In this document: in pieces, positions 32,914-43,549 of the stretch | How the letters are laid out: every line of letters begins with the position of its first letter | Numbering within the stretch: position 1 is the first letter of the stretch | Source: Theristus sp. LFF4_11 | Taxonomy: Eukaryota > Nematoda > Chromadorea > Monhysterida > Xyalidae | Assembly (NCBI GenBank): GCA_030248135.1 | Contig: JASANC010004066.1 | Span: 1-64,000 of the forward strand | Direction of reading: 5' to 3' | Length of the DNA stretch: 64,000 bases | The notes under the pieces: model-generated | Database searches by the model: none | Seen by the model: the letters and a program-made list of their open reading frames with translations, nothing else | Told to the model about the DNA's origin: nothing | Translations under genes and position numbers: made by a program

Positions 32914-35900
32914 TCATGGATACGGTTTTGTTGGATCGACACGCGGGTCCCAGGCGGCTGCGTCTGCCGGTTGATTCGGCCCGCCAATGTTTTGTTGACT
33001 TTCACTTTGTGCTCGTGCCATCATTGTCTGCCGATCGGCCCTGTGCGTTTCGTGAAACATTGTGTATATTGAGTTGGAAATTTTCAGTTTTGCAAATGGA
33101 AAACAAGTGACTGAGCAAAGAAAAATGATATCCATCATGATATTAGATTCTGCAGAGCTGCAGCTGCAGAATGTCAGAAAACCAGCTTTTCCTGTAACAT
33201 CGCACAAAAGCTACCACAAATTTCAGCATCGTTCCGATGGCGTTCCCACTCACTTCTTGCCGAGTGCGAGGAATCCGTATGCGAGACCATCGAGAAAGAT
33301 GAGCCCGCTGCCAAGCAAAGTGGACAGATCGAAGCACAAGACCAGTGGAATGAAGCCAGAGCTGCAAAACGGCAAACGACTCACATTGGTAACAGGCAAC
33401 ATCAAAATCACACCGTCGTGAATGTCGTTCCGCGCAGCCACAAAGCAAACACGTGAAAGTTCGTTTTTATACATGCGTGTGGCGTGTCACAATCACAATC
33501 ACAACCCAACGCAAGAACGTTTGACGTGCATGAACTTACGTTTGAATGATTTGAACAAACTTTGAATTTCAAGCCATAAGCACTAACACGCAGTACATGG
33601 CAGCCTTCTGCCAGTGCGGTCTGTTTTCAGAGAACTGCGCGATTCGTCCGATGAAATCGAGCCACATGCAACAAAACGGCGCCTCGAGCGCCACAACGAG
33701 AAAGCCGACGACACTGAAAGAAACGCTGCATTCATGAAAAACGCATGGCACAGCACAGTCGCCAGACACGCACTCTTGCTGTGTAGATGAATGCAACAGT
33801 TTGAGGTAGAAGTTTGATTCACGGCTGACAAATGCGTGAACTTCTCAGCTCTGAACCAGCGGCCAGTCAACAAAACCGATGTTGACATGCCAAAAACAAT
33901 CAAATCGTTGTGTTCGTCAGTTCGTGTCCTCGCAAAAAAGTATACACTCTAACTCATAACATATCCAACTAGCGGTTGGTGGTCACGCGATGCATGGATT
34001 CTATGCAAACCAAACTCCGCCCCACAGCAATTCATGCACAGAATGCTGCATCAACCAATCAGCTATTTGGATATGTTATTGAGTTAGACTTAGGGTTGGT
34101 AAAAACCGGTTTTTTATATTGCCAGGAAAAAAACCGGTTTCTTTTCCGTTTTAAAACCGTTTTAAAACCATAAAAAACCGCATGCGTCCCAGCTCCTAAA
34201 CTTTCCAGAACTTAAAATAGGAAATACATCAAAATTATTGATTTTGAGCGGCGTAAAAAGCTGTTTTCGGGCATACAACCGACCCAATTTGCTATTTTTG
34301 CCACCCAATGCTACCCAATTTTTTGTTTCAAATCAAATCAGTTTCGACTTTATTGGTTTCCAGCACGTTCAATAAATTGAAAACAAAGACTGGGCAGTTA
34401 CAGTGTAGGTGTGGGGAGCGGGGAGGGACGGTTGCAAGGAGACCGGATAGCTGACCCCGATTAGGGGGCGAGATTTGCAGAACTGCAAAGTGAAACCGGT
34501 AGCGGATTGCGTTCGAAAAATAACATTTCATCAGTTACCCTTTGCAAATCGACAACATCGTCAGTTAGTCTGCATATGCACTTAGTTTAGCAGTCACCTT
34601 GTCTTCATCGTATTTCACTTAACCCTTGCCACAAAAGCTTCTGCAAAATGATGCTTCACCAGTTCAGTTCGACACAGTTTTTTCAAAAATAAAATTTTTC
34701 ATTTTATCAATCAAACGAAGAATTGTGATTTTTGACCACGAAGTTTGAAAATTTTTAAGGTAAAAAACCGGTTCTTTATTTTTCCAAGAAAAAAAACTGA
34801 AAAAACCGGTTTTAAAACGGAAAAGAAACCGTTTTTTTCCTGTGCCAACCCTAGTTAGACTGTAGTTCCACGTCAAGCGGTAAATTTATCGTTATGATTA
34901 GGGATGGAGCCGGTTCCGGTCCGGATTCCGGTTTCCGGATTCCGGCGCCTAAAATTGGATCCGGATCCGGTCCGGATTCCGGCGCAATTTTGCCGGATCC
35001 GGCCGGATCCGGCCGGAATGGCCGAGACCCGCGAATTAACCAGTTGATTCCTCCGTTTCAGAGCTGTTCAATGGTTTGACAAATTTGTTTCGGTGCTTTG
35101 TTGGTTTTGTTGTTGTGCATTTGACATGTGATCAGTGAGCGTTTCTTTAGTTTAGTGTTCTGTTCAATGGTAAATGGTTCACTGCTTTTGTTTTGAGTGG
35201 TAAACTTATTTGCAGCATCGTCCACTTTAAAAAACGTGGCTGCCAGCTTTTGGCCAACGTTGTTGATGAACAATAGCAGGGTTTTTTTTGAAATCAGCCA
35301 TCTTCGTTGGTCATATTAAGTTAGCTGTCAAACAGTTGCTTTTATGTGAGCCCCAGAACACCAGCGATTTTAACGTGTGGTAACGTGGGTGTGCGGGGGT
35401 GCCGTGATCCCCTAAAACCCGATAAACCCCCCAACGACAAATCCACGAGACGACGAATCCATTTCAATGGTGTTGCCCGCCGTTTGCGCACTGAAGCAGC
35501 GCATCGAACAAGTCGATGCGAGTGGCATTGGTACGACGAAAAAAACGCTGCTGACCAGCATCGACACACGCTTCCGTGCGCTTTTCCACAACGAATCCAA
35601 CATCATGGCCACGTACGTTGATCCGCGATTCAAGAATACTGCAGTCGTCTTCGAAAATGAAGGCGCGATTCATTGTGAACTACTTCACATTGCAAAGAAA
35701 ATCTTGAAACGACTGGAGACGCCCACAAACTGCGACGATACATCCGAGATCGCGAACAACGACGATGACGAAAGTGAACGCGAGCCCGAACCAAAAAAAG
35801 AAATCGACTGGCCTCTACGGAGGCATCGAGTTTCACGCTGCGCGACCGCGCAACCCGTCAGGCGAATCCAGTCTTGAAGACGAACTGCGCGGCGAAATGA

Positions 35901-37083
35901 ATATGTACGAGTCGGATGATTTTATCGACGAACCGGACAAAAGTGATCTAATGCTAGACTTTTGGCGGCTGAACTCGTCTAAATACCCCAAACTATCGAC
36001 AATCGCGCGCAGATACCTGGCACCGCTACCAACAAGCGTGGCAAGCGAACGAATGTTCTCTGAAGCCAGGCAGGTGTTTGTGTACAGCCGATCTCGTATG
36101 TCAACTCAGAACGCCGAAAAGGTCATGTTTCTGAATGGAGTGTTGCCAGCGCTTGATTATCCCTATGCGATGTGAATTTTGTCAATTGTTGTTGTTGTAA
36201 TTTTTGGTTGGTTCACGTGCTGTGTTTTGCTGACTTTGTTTCTGTGTCTGTGCTGTTTTATGCTGAAAATGTGATGAAGAAGCGACGAAATGTGCGTAGA
36301 TGTTTTTTAGACATAAAAAGGCCATTCCGGTCCGGATTCCGGCAATTTTTGCCGGATCCGGCCCGGCCGGACTGGGCTTTTGCCGGATCCGGCCCGGATT
36401 CCGGCAAATTTGCCGGATCCATCCCTAGTTATGATGTTTTGTCTCGATGACAAAAAAAACCGAAGAAGAAATCAAATATTCTCTGGAATATTTTGGATTT
36501 TGGATATGCCTCGGTCCCACCAAAATGCAGACGGACGACTGCAAAGCACAAACGCTGCAGAAGTGACTTACATTTCCAGCAAGCCACTGATCCAACACCG
36601 CGGAAGTGTGCTAATCATTGTCCACACGCCAAGGGGAAGCGACACTACAAAGCAAACTGTGTTCTGTTCAAAAGAAATACGTTGTTCAGTCTGTGTTTTT
36701 ATGATGTTGTCCCCCCTCTAAAAAAATCTCACCTATCTCTATCTGCGAGTTTTTCTGCTCAGCTATTGTCTATCTAAAAACTTTGAGCCAGCTAAAATTT
36801 TTTGTTTTTGTCGAATACATTTAATTTAACCAAAGTTGACCATTTTTTTTCTGAAATTTCTGTGAAATTCGCGAATTTAAGCATTATTGACCTGTTTTTA
36901 TGGCATTTAGCAATCTATCTGATTTCAAAATTTTGAATCTGTATCCGTCCGCAGCGCAACAGTAAAATAATTAACAATAAAACTTCACTGACAGACGCCC
37001 CCGATGACGCCGAGTCCTCTTGCGCCCCATTTGATGTACCACGCGAACTCCTCTTGTCCACCGGCGCCACCGGCCGACTGCAT
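32914..37083 (-). CDS. Flower / CACFD1 homologue (synaptic-vesicle-type calcium channel family)
   Basis: Five exons: 36993-37083 (ATG at 37081-37083), 36572-36644, 33588-33713, 33254-33361 and 32914-33040 (TGA). Phases agree at every junction and give 525 nt including stop, 174 residues, close to animal Flower proteins (about 170). Donors are gtcagt, gtaagt, gttagt and gtgagt; the acceptor of exon 2 is TAG. Signatures in order are WYIKWGARGLGVIGGV, a hydrophobic span with LGVW, VVGFLVVALEAPFCCMWLDF, HWQKAAMYC, then LSTLLGSGLIF and YGFLALGKK, with a polar cytosolic tail. Glu at residue 65 (in LEAPFCC) is the acidic residue linked to ion selectivity in the family. Flower proteins are four-span membrane proteins of vesicles and plasma membrane, tied to endocytosis and cell competition. 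Intron 2 (2.86 kb) has been filled by hAT and MITE insertions. Confidence 0.92.
33944..34090. mobile_element. MITE H copy in flower intron 2
   Basis: It begins acactctaactcataacat and ends ttattgagttagact, the two ends being inverted. The interior includes cacgcgatgcatggattc and caaccaatcagct. The last bases of its right terminus (gttagact) form the target site of the hAT-type element at 34091, so the final gta of the H end is now at 34862-34864. Confidence 0.8.
34091..34853. mobile_element. hAT-type non-autonomous element in flower intron 2
   Basis: The ends are tagggttggt and tgccaaccct + a, flanked by a perfect 8-bp duplication, gttagact, at 34083-34090 and 34854-34861. Near both ends aaaaccggtttttt and gaaaccgttttt words are repeated in opposite directions, as in the element at 31476-31879. 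The centre is not shared with that element and encodes no transposase. Confidence 0.85.
34899..36427 (+). mobile_element. hAT transposon with internal transposase remnant
   Basis: Left end tagggatggagccgg and right end ccggatccatccct + a are inverted repeats. The flanks carry a perfect 8-bp duplication, gttatgat, at 34891-34898 and 36428-36435. About 130 bp at each end are packed with ccgga(t/a)tccgg words in both directions, the kind of subterminal array bound by hAT transposases. The element lies in intron 2 of flower, on the strand opposite to the gene. Confidence 0.92.
35467..36175 (+). pseudogene. hAT transposase, C-terminal part, frameshifted
   Basis: The first frame (35467 to about 35800) holds the region with YVDPRFKNTAVVF, the conserved 'DPRFK' block of hAT transposases. 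A second frame, entered near 35790-35810, holds LDFWRLNSSKYPKLSTIAR and LAPLPTSVASERMFSEA, the hAT dimerisation domain, and ends at the stop before 36176. The frames are offset by one base at a run of seven A (aaccaaaaaaagaaatcg), which looks like a deletion or insertion in the run. The zinc-finger (BED) part and the N-terminal half of the catalytic domain, including its first Asp, are absent. The protein is therefore inactive. Confidence 0.9.
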
Positions 37084-37177
37084 GCTCAACGAAGCGATTA
37101 ACGTCTCTCGACACGACGCCGCACACCGGAGATAAAACAAAATCACAAAATCCGCTAGTCGCTGTGCTGTCCTTCAT

Positions 37178-37497
37178 AGTTGTTCTAGGGGGGGCCTGGG
37201 GGGGGGGGGGCCCCCGCCCCCCCCCCCAAAAAAAATTTCGAATCTATCTCTATCAAACAGGTTTTTTCGGCTCAGCTATTATCTATCCAAAAAAATTTCT
37301 CAGCCAGCTATCTATCTGAAAATTTTTGTCTTCGAAAACATAAAATGAGTCAATTTTTGATCAAAATTGACCATTTTTGCTCGTAATTCTTGAAAATTTC
37401 GCTAATTTTAGGTAAAATACGCGTTTTACTTGATTTTTAGTGTATTTTTAGCATTATTTTGCTGTTTTTATCGCTTTTTAGCGTTTTAGCTATCTGA
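37178..37497 (-). repeat. Repeat K, reverse copy
   Basis: It starts catagttgttctagggg and runs through gctcagctattatctatcc, gccagctatctatctgaaaa and a gtattttacc-like core in reverse to tagctatctgaccgcc. It lies immediately upstream of the flower start codon (37081), within about 100 bp, and so may overlap its promoter. A shorter K-like piece sits in flower intron 1 (about 36715-36960). Confidence 0.65.
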
Positions 37498-38626
37498 CCG
37501 CCCCCCCCCCCCCAAACAGTACCGTGGGCGGGGGGGGGGTGGGGGGGGTCCACCCCCCCCCCCCCCAGAGCACCCGACCCGAGACCGTCGGGTGCAGTAC
37601 CGTGGGGGGGGGGGGGTGGGGGGGGGTACACGGTACACCCCCCCCAGAGCACCCGAGCCCGTCGGGTGGGGGGGGTGGGGGGGGCACCGTGCCACCCCCC
37701 CCTAAAACCTGGCACCCCCCCCCATCGGACCCCCCCCCCTCGAAAATTTGGCCGACCCCCCCCCCCCCCCCCCCCCATGAAATTTTGTATTGCGGTGACC
37801 CCCCCCCCCCCAAAAATTTCCCGTACACCCTAAAATTTTTTTCGAAAAGCATTATTTTTTGTCTAGAAAGTCTATAATATAAGCTGAATATATGATAACT
37901 TGACCATCTTCATTGTAATTTCAACGATTTTGCAGCAAAATTTAGCGTTTTTCCTTCAAAATTTAAGCCAAAAATATATTATGGGGGGTGGGGGGACCCG
38001 GGGAGTGGACCCCCCCACAGAAAATTTTGAAAAAATGCACCCCCCCCCCATGGGGGGGGTCCCACGTTACCATAGGTTGGAGCCCCCCTCACTTTTTGGT
38101 CGGCACCCCCCCCCCCCACGGCACCATACCCCCCCCTCGAAATTTTTTTTTGGGCCCACGGTACTGGTCCCACGTTACCATAGGTTGGACCCCCCCTCAC
38201 TTTTTGGTCGGCACACCCCCCCCCCCCCCCCCCACGGTACCATACCCCCCCCCCCCCTCGAAAATTTTTTTGGGCCCACGGTACTGGTCGGGTGGGGGGG
38301 GGGTGGGGGGGGGCACCCTGCCACCCCCCCCCATAATACCGGGCACCCCCCCCCCCATCGTACCCCCCCCCCTCGAAAATTTGACCGACACCCCCCCCAC
38401 CCCCCCCCCCATGAAATTTTGTCTGGCGGACACCCCCCCCCCCAAAATTTTCTGCACACCCTAAAATTTTTTTCGAAAATCATGATTTTTTGTCTATAAA
38501 GTCCATAATATAAGCTGAATATATGATAACTTGACCATCTTCATTGTAATTTCAACGATTTTGCAGCAAAATTTAGCGTTTTTCCTTCAAAATTTAAGCG
38601 AAAAATTATCATGGGGGGGTGGGGGT
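37498..38626. repeat. Tandem repeat-C units with poly-G/poly-C blocks
   Basis: Two tandem units of about 630 bp share the AT core ataatataagctgaatatat (37874 and 38507), then gatgataacttgacc-like text, tttagcgtttttccttcaaa, and C-rich modules with acgttaccataggttgg and tttttggtcggcac. A third core is at 40338, and two reversed cores at 44040 and 44390. Long Gly/Pro frames on both strands are due to homopolymers. Confidence 0.75.
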
Positions 38627-39356
38627 AGGGTTGTTAAACAAAAATGAAAATTTTTTTTTAAAAAAAAAGTGATTAAAAAAAACAAAGATGCCGATTTTTA
38701 AAAAAAAAAAAAAATTCGAAAAATTTTCCTCTAATATGCTCTGAAAACCTCAATTTTGGCACAATTTTTCGAAAGTTCAACAAAAATTTTCTTTGATTAT
38801 ACCTCGTAAAACCTTTAGCAGTCGATTTTGGGCCGTTTTACCGACTGATTTTAGGCTTCGACAACATCTGCGATGAAGTTTTTGAGCGTCCCAAAGCTTA
38901 GCCTACCATTTCCGATGCAGATAAGGTGACGATTAGCCTCGCAGAGCGTCCGATTGTGCTCGCTGCACCGTTTGCAAGCGCTACGTTGTCTGGTTGCTGC
39001 TTCGTGTCGTGTCGTCGCGACACCATCAGAAGAATTGATCGAATTTCAAGACGGTATGTTTGTCTTCACTTTAGCATTAGCTTAGCTGGGGACAATTAGT
39101 GACGTTTTGGAGGTCAAAACACAAGAAGAGGCATGGTGACGGTTTGGAAAAGGGGTAATTGAGGTCACCAAAACAAAATCTGCAAAGTTCCGCCATACGG
39201 GTGTCATTCGGGAGGCGCTTGCATATCATGTGTGGTTCTTCGGACTCCCTGATTGATTTAGCACAACTTTGATTTTTGAAATTTTTTTTTTTTTAAAAAA
39301 TTTTTTTTTTTTTAAAAAAAACAAAAATGACGATTTTTGTTTTTTTTAACAACCCT
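38627..39356 (+). repeat. Repeat B, copy B3 (complete, undisturbed)
   Basis: It begins agggttgtta, ends taacaaccct, and keeps the ggggtaattgaggtcaccaa segment that B2 lacks. It can serve as the reference for this family (730 bp). There is no protein-coding signal. Confidence 0.8.
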
Positions 39357-40623
39357 CGGTGGGGGGGGGGTGGACCCCCCCACAGAAAAATTTGAAAAAA
39401 TGCACCCCCCCCCCTGGGACCCCCCTGGGGGGGTCCCCCGGTACCATAGGTTGGACCCCCCCCCTCACTTTTTGGTCGGCACCCCCCCCCCACGGTACCA
39501 TACCCCCCCCCTCGAAATTTTTTTTGGGCCCACGGTACTGCCCCCAAAATTTTCCAGCTATCTATCTATCTGGAAAATTTGCTCCAGCTATCTATATCGG
39601 CCCCCCCCAACCCCTCGGCTCTGGAACAACTATGCTGTCCTTTCTCAGGTTTTTTGTCCTCCCTCTCCCTCCCTCCTGTGGCCTGCGTGTTCCGTCCGCG
39701 TCCGGTAGTCGAGCGAGACAAGATTAGGGTTCGAACTTCGCAAAAATAAAAATCCTTTCAGATTTTTCAATCCTGAAAAGTCTTTGAGTGAAAATGCTAA
39801 AAAAAATTCATTAAATTTTTTTTTCAAAAGTTCACAACGCCGGAGGAAAATCTGAAGGTTGACAAAAATAGGTGTTGGTTAGGGTTGTTTGTTGTTTTTT
39901 GTTTGAAAATTTTTGTTGAACTTTCAAAAAATTGTGCCAAAATTGAGGTTTTCAGAGCATATTAGAGGAAAATTTTTCGAATTTAAAAAAAATCGGCATT
40001 TTTGTTTTTTTAATCACTTTTTTTTTAATTTTCATTTTTGTTTAACAAACCTAGTGTCAGTAGCGAAAGTGCGGGGGGTGGGGGGGGGGTCCACCCCCCC
40101 TCAGCCAGTACCGTGGGCGAGGGGGGGGTGGGGGGTACACCCCCCCAGAGCACCAGAGACCGTCGGGTGGGGGGGGGGGGGGGTGGGGGGGGGCACCGTG
40201 CCACCCCCCCTCGAAAATTTGGCAGACACCCACCCCCACACACCCCCATGAAATTTTGTCTGGCGGAGACCCCCCCCCAAAATTTTCCGTATACCCTAAA
40301 TTTTTTTTCGAAAATCATGATTTTTTGTCTTAAAGTCCATAATATAAGCTGAATATATGATAACTTGACCATCTTCATTGTAATTTCAACGATTTTGCAG
40401 CAAAATTTAGCGTTTTTCCTTCAAAATTTAAGCGAAAAATTATCATGGGGGGGTGGGGGGGTGGACCCCCCCACAGAAAATTTTGAAAAAATGCACCCCC
40501 CATGGGACCCCCATGGGGGGGTCCCACGTTACCATAGGCTGGACCCCCCCCCCCTCACTTTTTGGTCGGCACCCCCCCCACGGCACCACACCCCCCCCCC
40601 CTTCAAAAATTGTTTTGGGCCCA
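39357..40623. repeat. C-rich modules, K start, B fragment and C core
   Basis: In order: C-rich modules with taccataggttggaccc (39357-39540); a K start with ccagctatctatctatctgg (39540-39632); unassigned text; the inner end of repeat B (39890-40052); then another poly-G/C unit with the repeat C core (40330-40445). The pieces join without duplications that I can see. Confidence 0.65.
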
Positions 40624-41140
40624 CGGTACTGCCCTCAGCCGAAAATCCTGCCCGTGCACGGGCAGCTACCGGTGTACCCCCCCCCCCCTCCCCCCCCCTT
40701 TACCTCGACACGGGTACTAGACTCCCCTCCCCCCCACCCCCCTCTGCGAGAAAACACGGGATCGCAGTCGCACCCCCCTCACGGTGGTCAATCTCATCTC
40801 AATTTTTTCTAAAAATAGCGTAATTTTTGCATTTTTCTTGACGTTTGTGTCTGTCCCTGCATAGATTTTGTTGTTTCTGACCAAACAAGCAGCTTGTTTG
40901 CACAAAATATTCTGTATTTTACAAGAATTTCTGTGTTTTTCTAAGGCAAAAATTTGGTATTACCCGTGCGATCCCGTGCACCCCCCCTCACGAAATTTTT
41001 CTGCCAGTGCACCCCCCCCCCCTCAGGAAAATTTGCTGCCCGTGCACCCCCCCCCCCTCACCGAGAAGGCACCTGACCCCCCCCCCTCTAAAATTTGGCA
41101 AACACCCCCCCCCTCACCCAAGGTCCCGCTTTCGCTACTG
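40624..41140 (+). repeat. Repeat D module, long copy
   Basis: It contains ctgcccgtgcacgggcagct, gacacgggtactagactcc, ctgaccaaacaagcagcttg and further C-rich boxes ending aaggtcccgctttcgctac. The segment 41141-41400 after it is single-copy in this window and contains no feature I recognise. A reversed D copy follows at 41404-41660. Confidence 0.7.
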
Positions 41141-41687
41141 CCTAGTGTAGGTGCATTCGAAGTTTCGAACTGGTTCATCCGGTAAGCTGAGCTGCCGCCA
41201 GTGTAGCTCTCTACTCTAACAACTACACTCGTTTTCAAGTAAAGCTTTCGGATTCGCTCGCTGCCCTACGGGGATATAGCGACCGCAGGCCACCGAAACC
41301 GAAATCGGGCTAAGACCACTGGTGCTCCCAGGACAGAGCGGAGCTTAGAGGCTGTCCCCCCCCCCCACCCCCTCACGTGGCGAGGGTATTGGTTCCACGG
41401 GATCAGTAGCGAAAGCGGGACCTTGGGTGAGGGGGGGGGTGTTTGCCAAATTTTAGGGGGGGGGTCAGGTGCCTTCTCGGTGAGGGGGGGGGGTGCACGG
41501 GCAGCAAATTTTCCTGAGGGGGGGGGTGCACGGGATCGCACGGGTAATACCAAATTTTTGCCTTAGAAAAACACAGAAATTCTTGTAAAATACAGAATAT
41601 TTTGTGCAAACAAGCTGCTTGTTTGGTCAGAAACAACAAAATCTATGCAGGGACAGACACCAGTAGCAAAAGTGCGGGGGGTGGGGG

Positions 41688-42716
41688 TAGGGTTAGGGGC
41701 TTTGAAAAAAAAAATTTATTTTATTTTTTTTGTTTTTTTTTAAATTTGGATTTTTTTTTCAAACTTAAAAAAAATTTGAAAAATTTTTCTTCTACTTTGC
41801 TCTGAAAATTCGATTTATGGCATAATTTTTTGAAAGTTCAAACCAAATTTTCTTCCCATATTCTTTGTGTGCTTAGGTAAATGTCATTATTTGGTCATTT
41901 TGACCGACGTACTCTATGTTTTTCGATTTGGATGACTTCTAGAGTCAATTTTTAGCGTTGAAATGACTTAACTGAATTGAAATATCGTTTCAGAAATCGT
42001 TTTCTTGCAACTTAGAACATGTTTTTCAGTCGGTAGGCCATGAGATGAACATGATATTTTGTTGATTGGCGTATGTTATAGGTCTACAATGGAGTTGTGC
42101 GATATATTGTTAAACAATTGGAGCGGAGATGTTGGTTAATACCACATCACACGACCGTTTTTCAGATACCCGATAACATGGCCACATGTTAAAACTTGCG
42201 TGCTGAGCTAAACTAACGTGTTAAACTTGCGTCTGTCAGTTGCCCGCAACGAGATCGCGAAATCATGGTACGTGTTTTTCGATACGATGATTTGAAGAGT
42301 GGGCTCTCGCCATGTGGCAGATAGCATAGCTGGTTGAACCTGAAAGTAAGTGTCTTGGGGGGGGGGGGGCGACCGGGTCGACAGGGGTTGCCGACTTAGC
42401 TACAGCAAACAGGAATTTTTTTAACACAGTCAAATTTTGGTAACTTTCTAAAGAGGAACAACTAAGAACGGTTCAATATTCAAGTACACGTCGAAAATTG
42501 TCCTGTTTTACTGTTGAAAATGCAACTTTCCCTCTATGAAATAGACATAATTTCAATAAAACACGATTTTCGCTCTTATAGTTTTCCGGGTCGTTCTGAA
42601 AATAGTCTAGATGAACTCAGCTCGACGAGACGCTTCGAACAAATTTAACTTGTAAAAAAATTAAAAAAATTTTTTTTTTAATTTAAAAAAAATTCGGATT
42701 TTTTTCCCTAACCCTA
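41688..42716 (+). repeat. Repeat A, complete copy (A4)
   Basis: The ends are tagggttaggggctttg and ttccctaaccctag. At about 41865 it holds ctttgtgtgcttaggtaaat, the empty equivalent of the site where the mariner-like element entered A5. It also holds a poly-G run before gaccgggtcgacag. Confidence 0.85.
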
Positions 42717-43240
42717 GGTGGGGGGGTCCACCCCCCCCTCAGCCGAAAATCCTGCCCGTGCACGGGCAGATACGCGTGTACCCCCCCCCTCCCCCCTTTA
42801 CCTCGACACGGGTACTAGACTCCCCCCACCCCCCTCCGCGAGAAAACACGGGATCGCATCGCACCCCCCCTCACGGTGGTCAATCTCATCTCAATTTTTT
42901 CCAAAAATACCGTAATTTTTGCATTTTTCTTGACGTTTGTGTCTGTCCCGGCATAGATTTTGTTGTTTCTGACCAAACAAGCAGTTTGTTTGCACAAAAT
43001 ATTCTGTATTTTACTATAATTTCTGTGTTTTTCTGAAGTAAAAATTTGGTATTACCCGTGCGATCCCGTGCACCCCCCCTCACGAAATTTTTCTGCCAGT
43101 GCACCCCCCTCAGAAAAATTTGCTGCCCGTGCACCCCCCCTCACCGAGAAGCACCTGACCCCCCCCCCCTCTAAAATTAGGCAAACACCCCTCCCCTCAC
43201 CCGCCCGAGGTCCCGCTTTCGCTACTTTCGCTACGCTGGC
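42717..43240 (+). repeat. Repeat D module, copy abutting repeat A4
   Basis: It follows the A4 terminus directly and has the same order of boxes as the copy at 40624. It ends near gtcccgctttcgctactttc. Confidence 0.7.
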
Positions 43241-43491
43241 GCTTCTTTTTTAAAACGCACGCGCACGTGGCATCGGCATGCTCATGCTCATGATCCACTA
43301 GCGCGCGTGCACACGCTCCGGCCCCAACAAAAACTTGTTCAAAACGCAATTGTTCTGACATCTACCTTCTTGAAAAGGCTTGGCTTAGGTTAGGATTAGG
43401 TTAGGAATAGGTTTGGCTTAGGATTAGGCTTTAGGATTAAGATTTGAATCAAGTCCGTTTTAGCAATGTCCGACAACGCGCGTGTTTTACC
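43241..43491 (+). repeat. Duplicated 250-bp segment with TTAGG-rich core, copy 1
   Basis: The segment from gcttcttttttaaaacgcac to gcgtgttttacc is repeated at 44415-44664 with few differences. Its core (43378-43440) is a run of degenerate ttagg units: ggcttaggttagg, gattaggttagg, aataggtttggc, ttaggattaggc. These resemble the nematode telomere unit TTAGGC, but no exact tandem is present. Confidence 0.75.
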
Positions 43492-43549
43492 TGAAGCGGA
43501 TTTTAGAAAAAAAGGGCAGCCTTTCGTTTCGCTACTGACAGACACAAAC

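Noticed and set aside
37437..38499. Long Gly/Pro-rich open reading frames on both strands, up to 199 codons
   Set aside because: They arise because poly-G and poly-C encode Gly and Pro without stops in any frame; mirrored frames exist on the opposite strand and no family motif is present.
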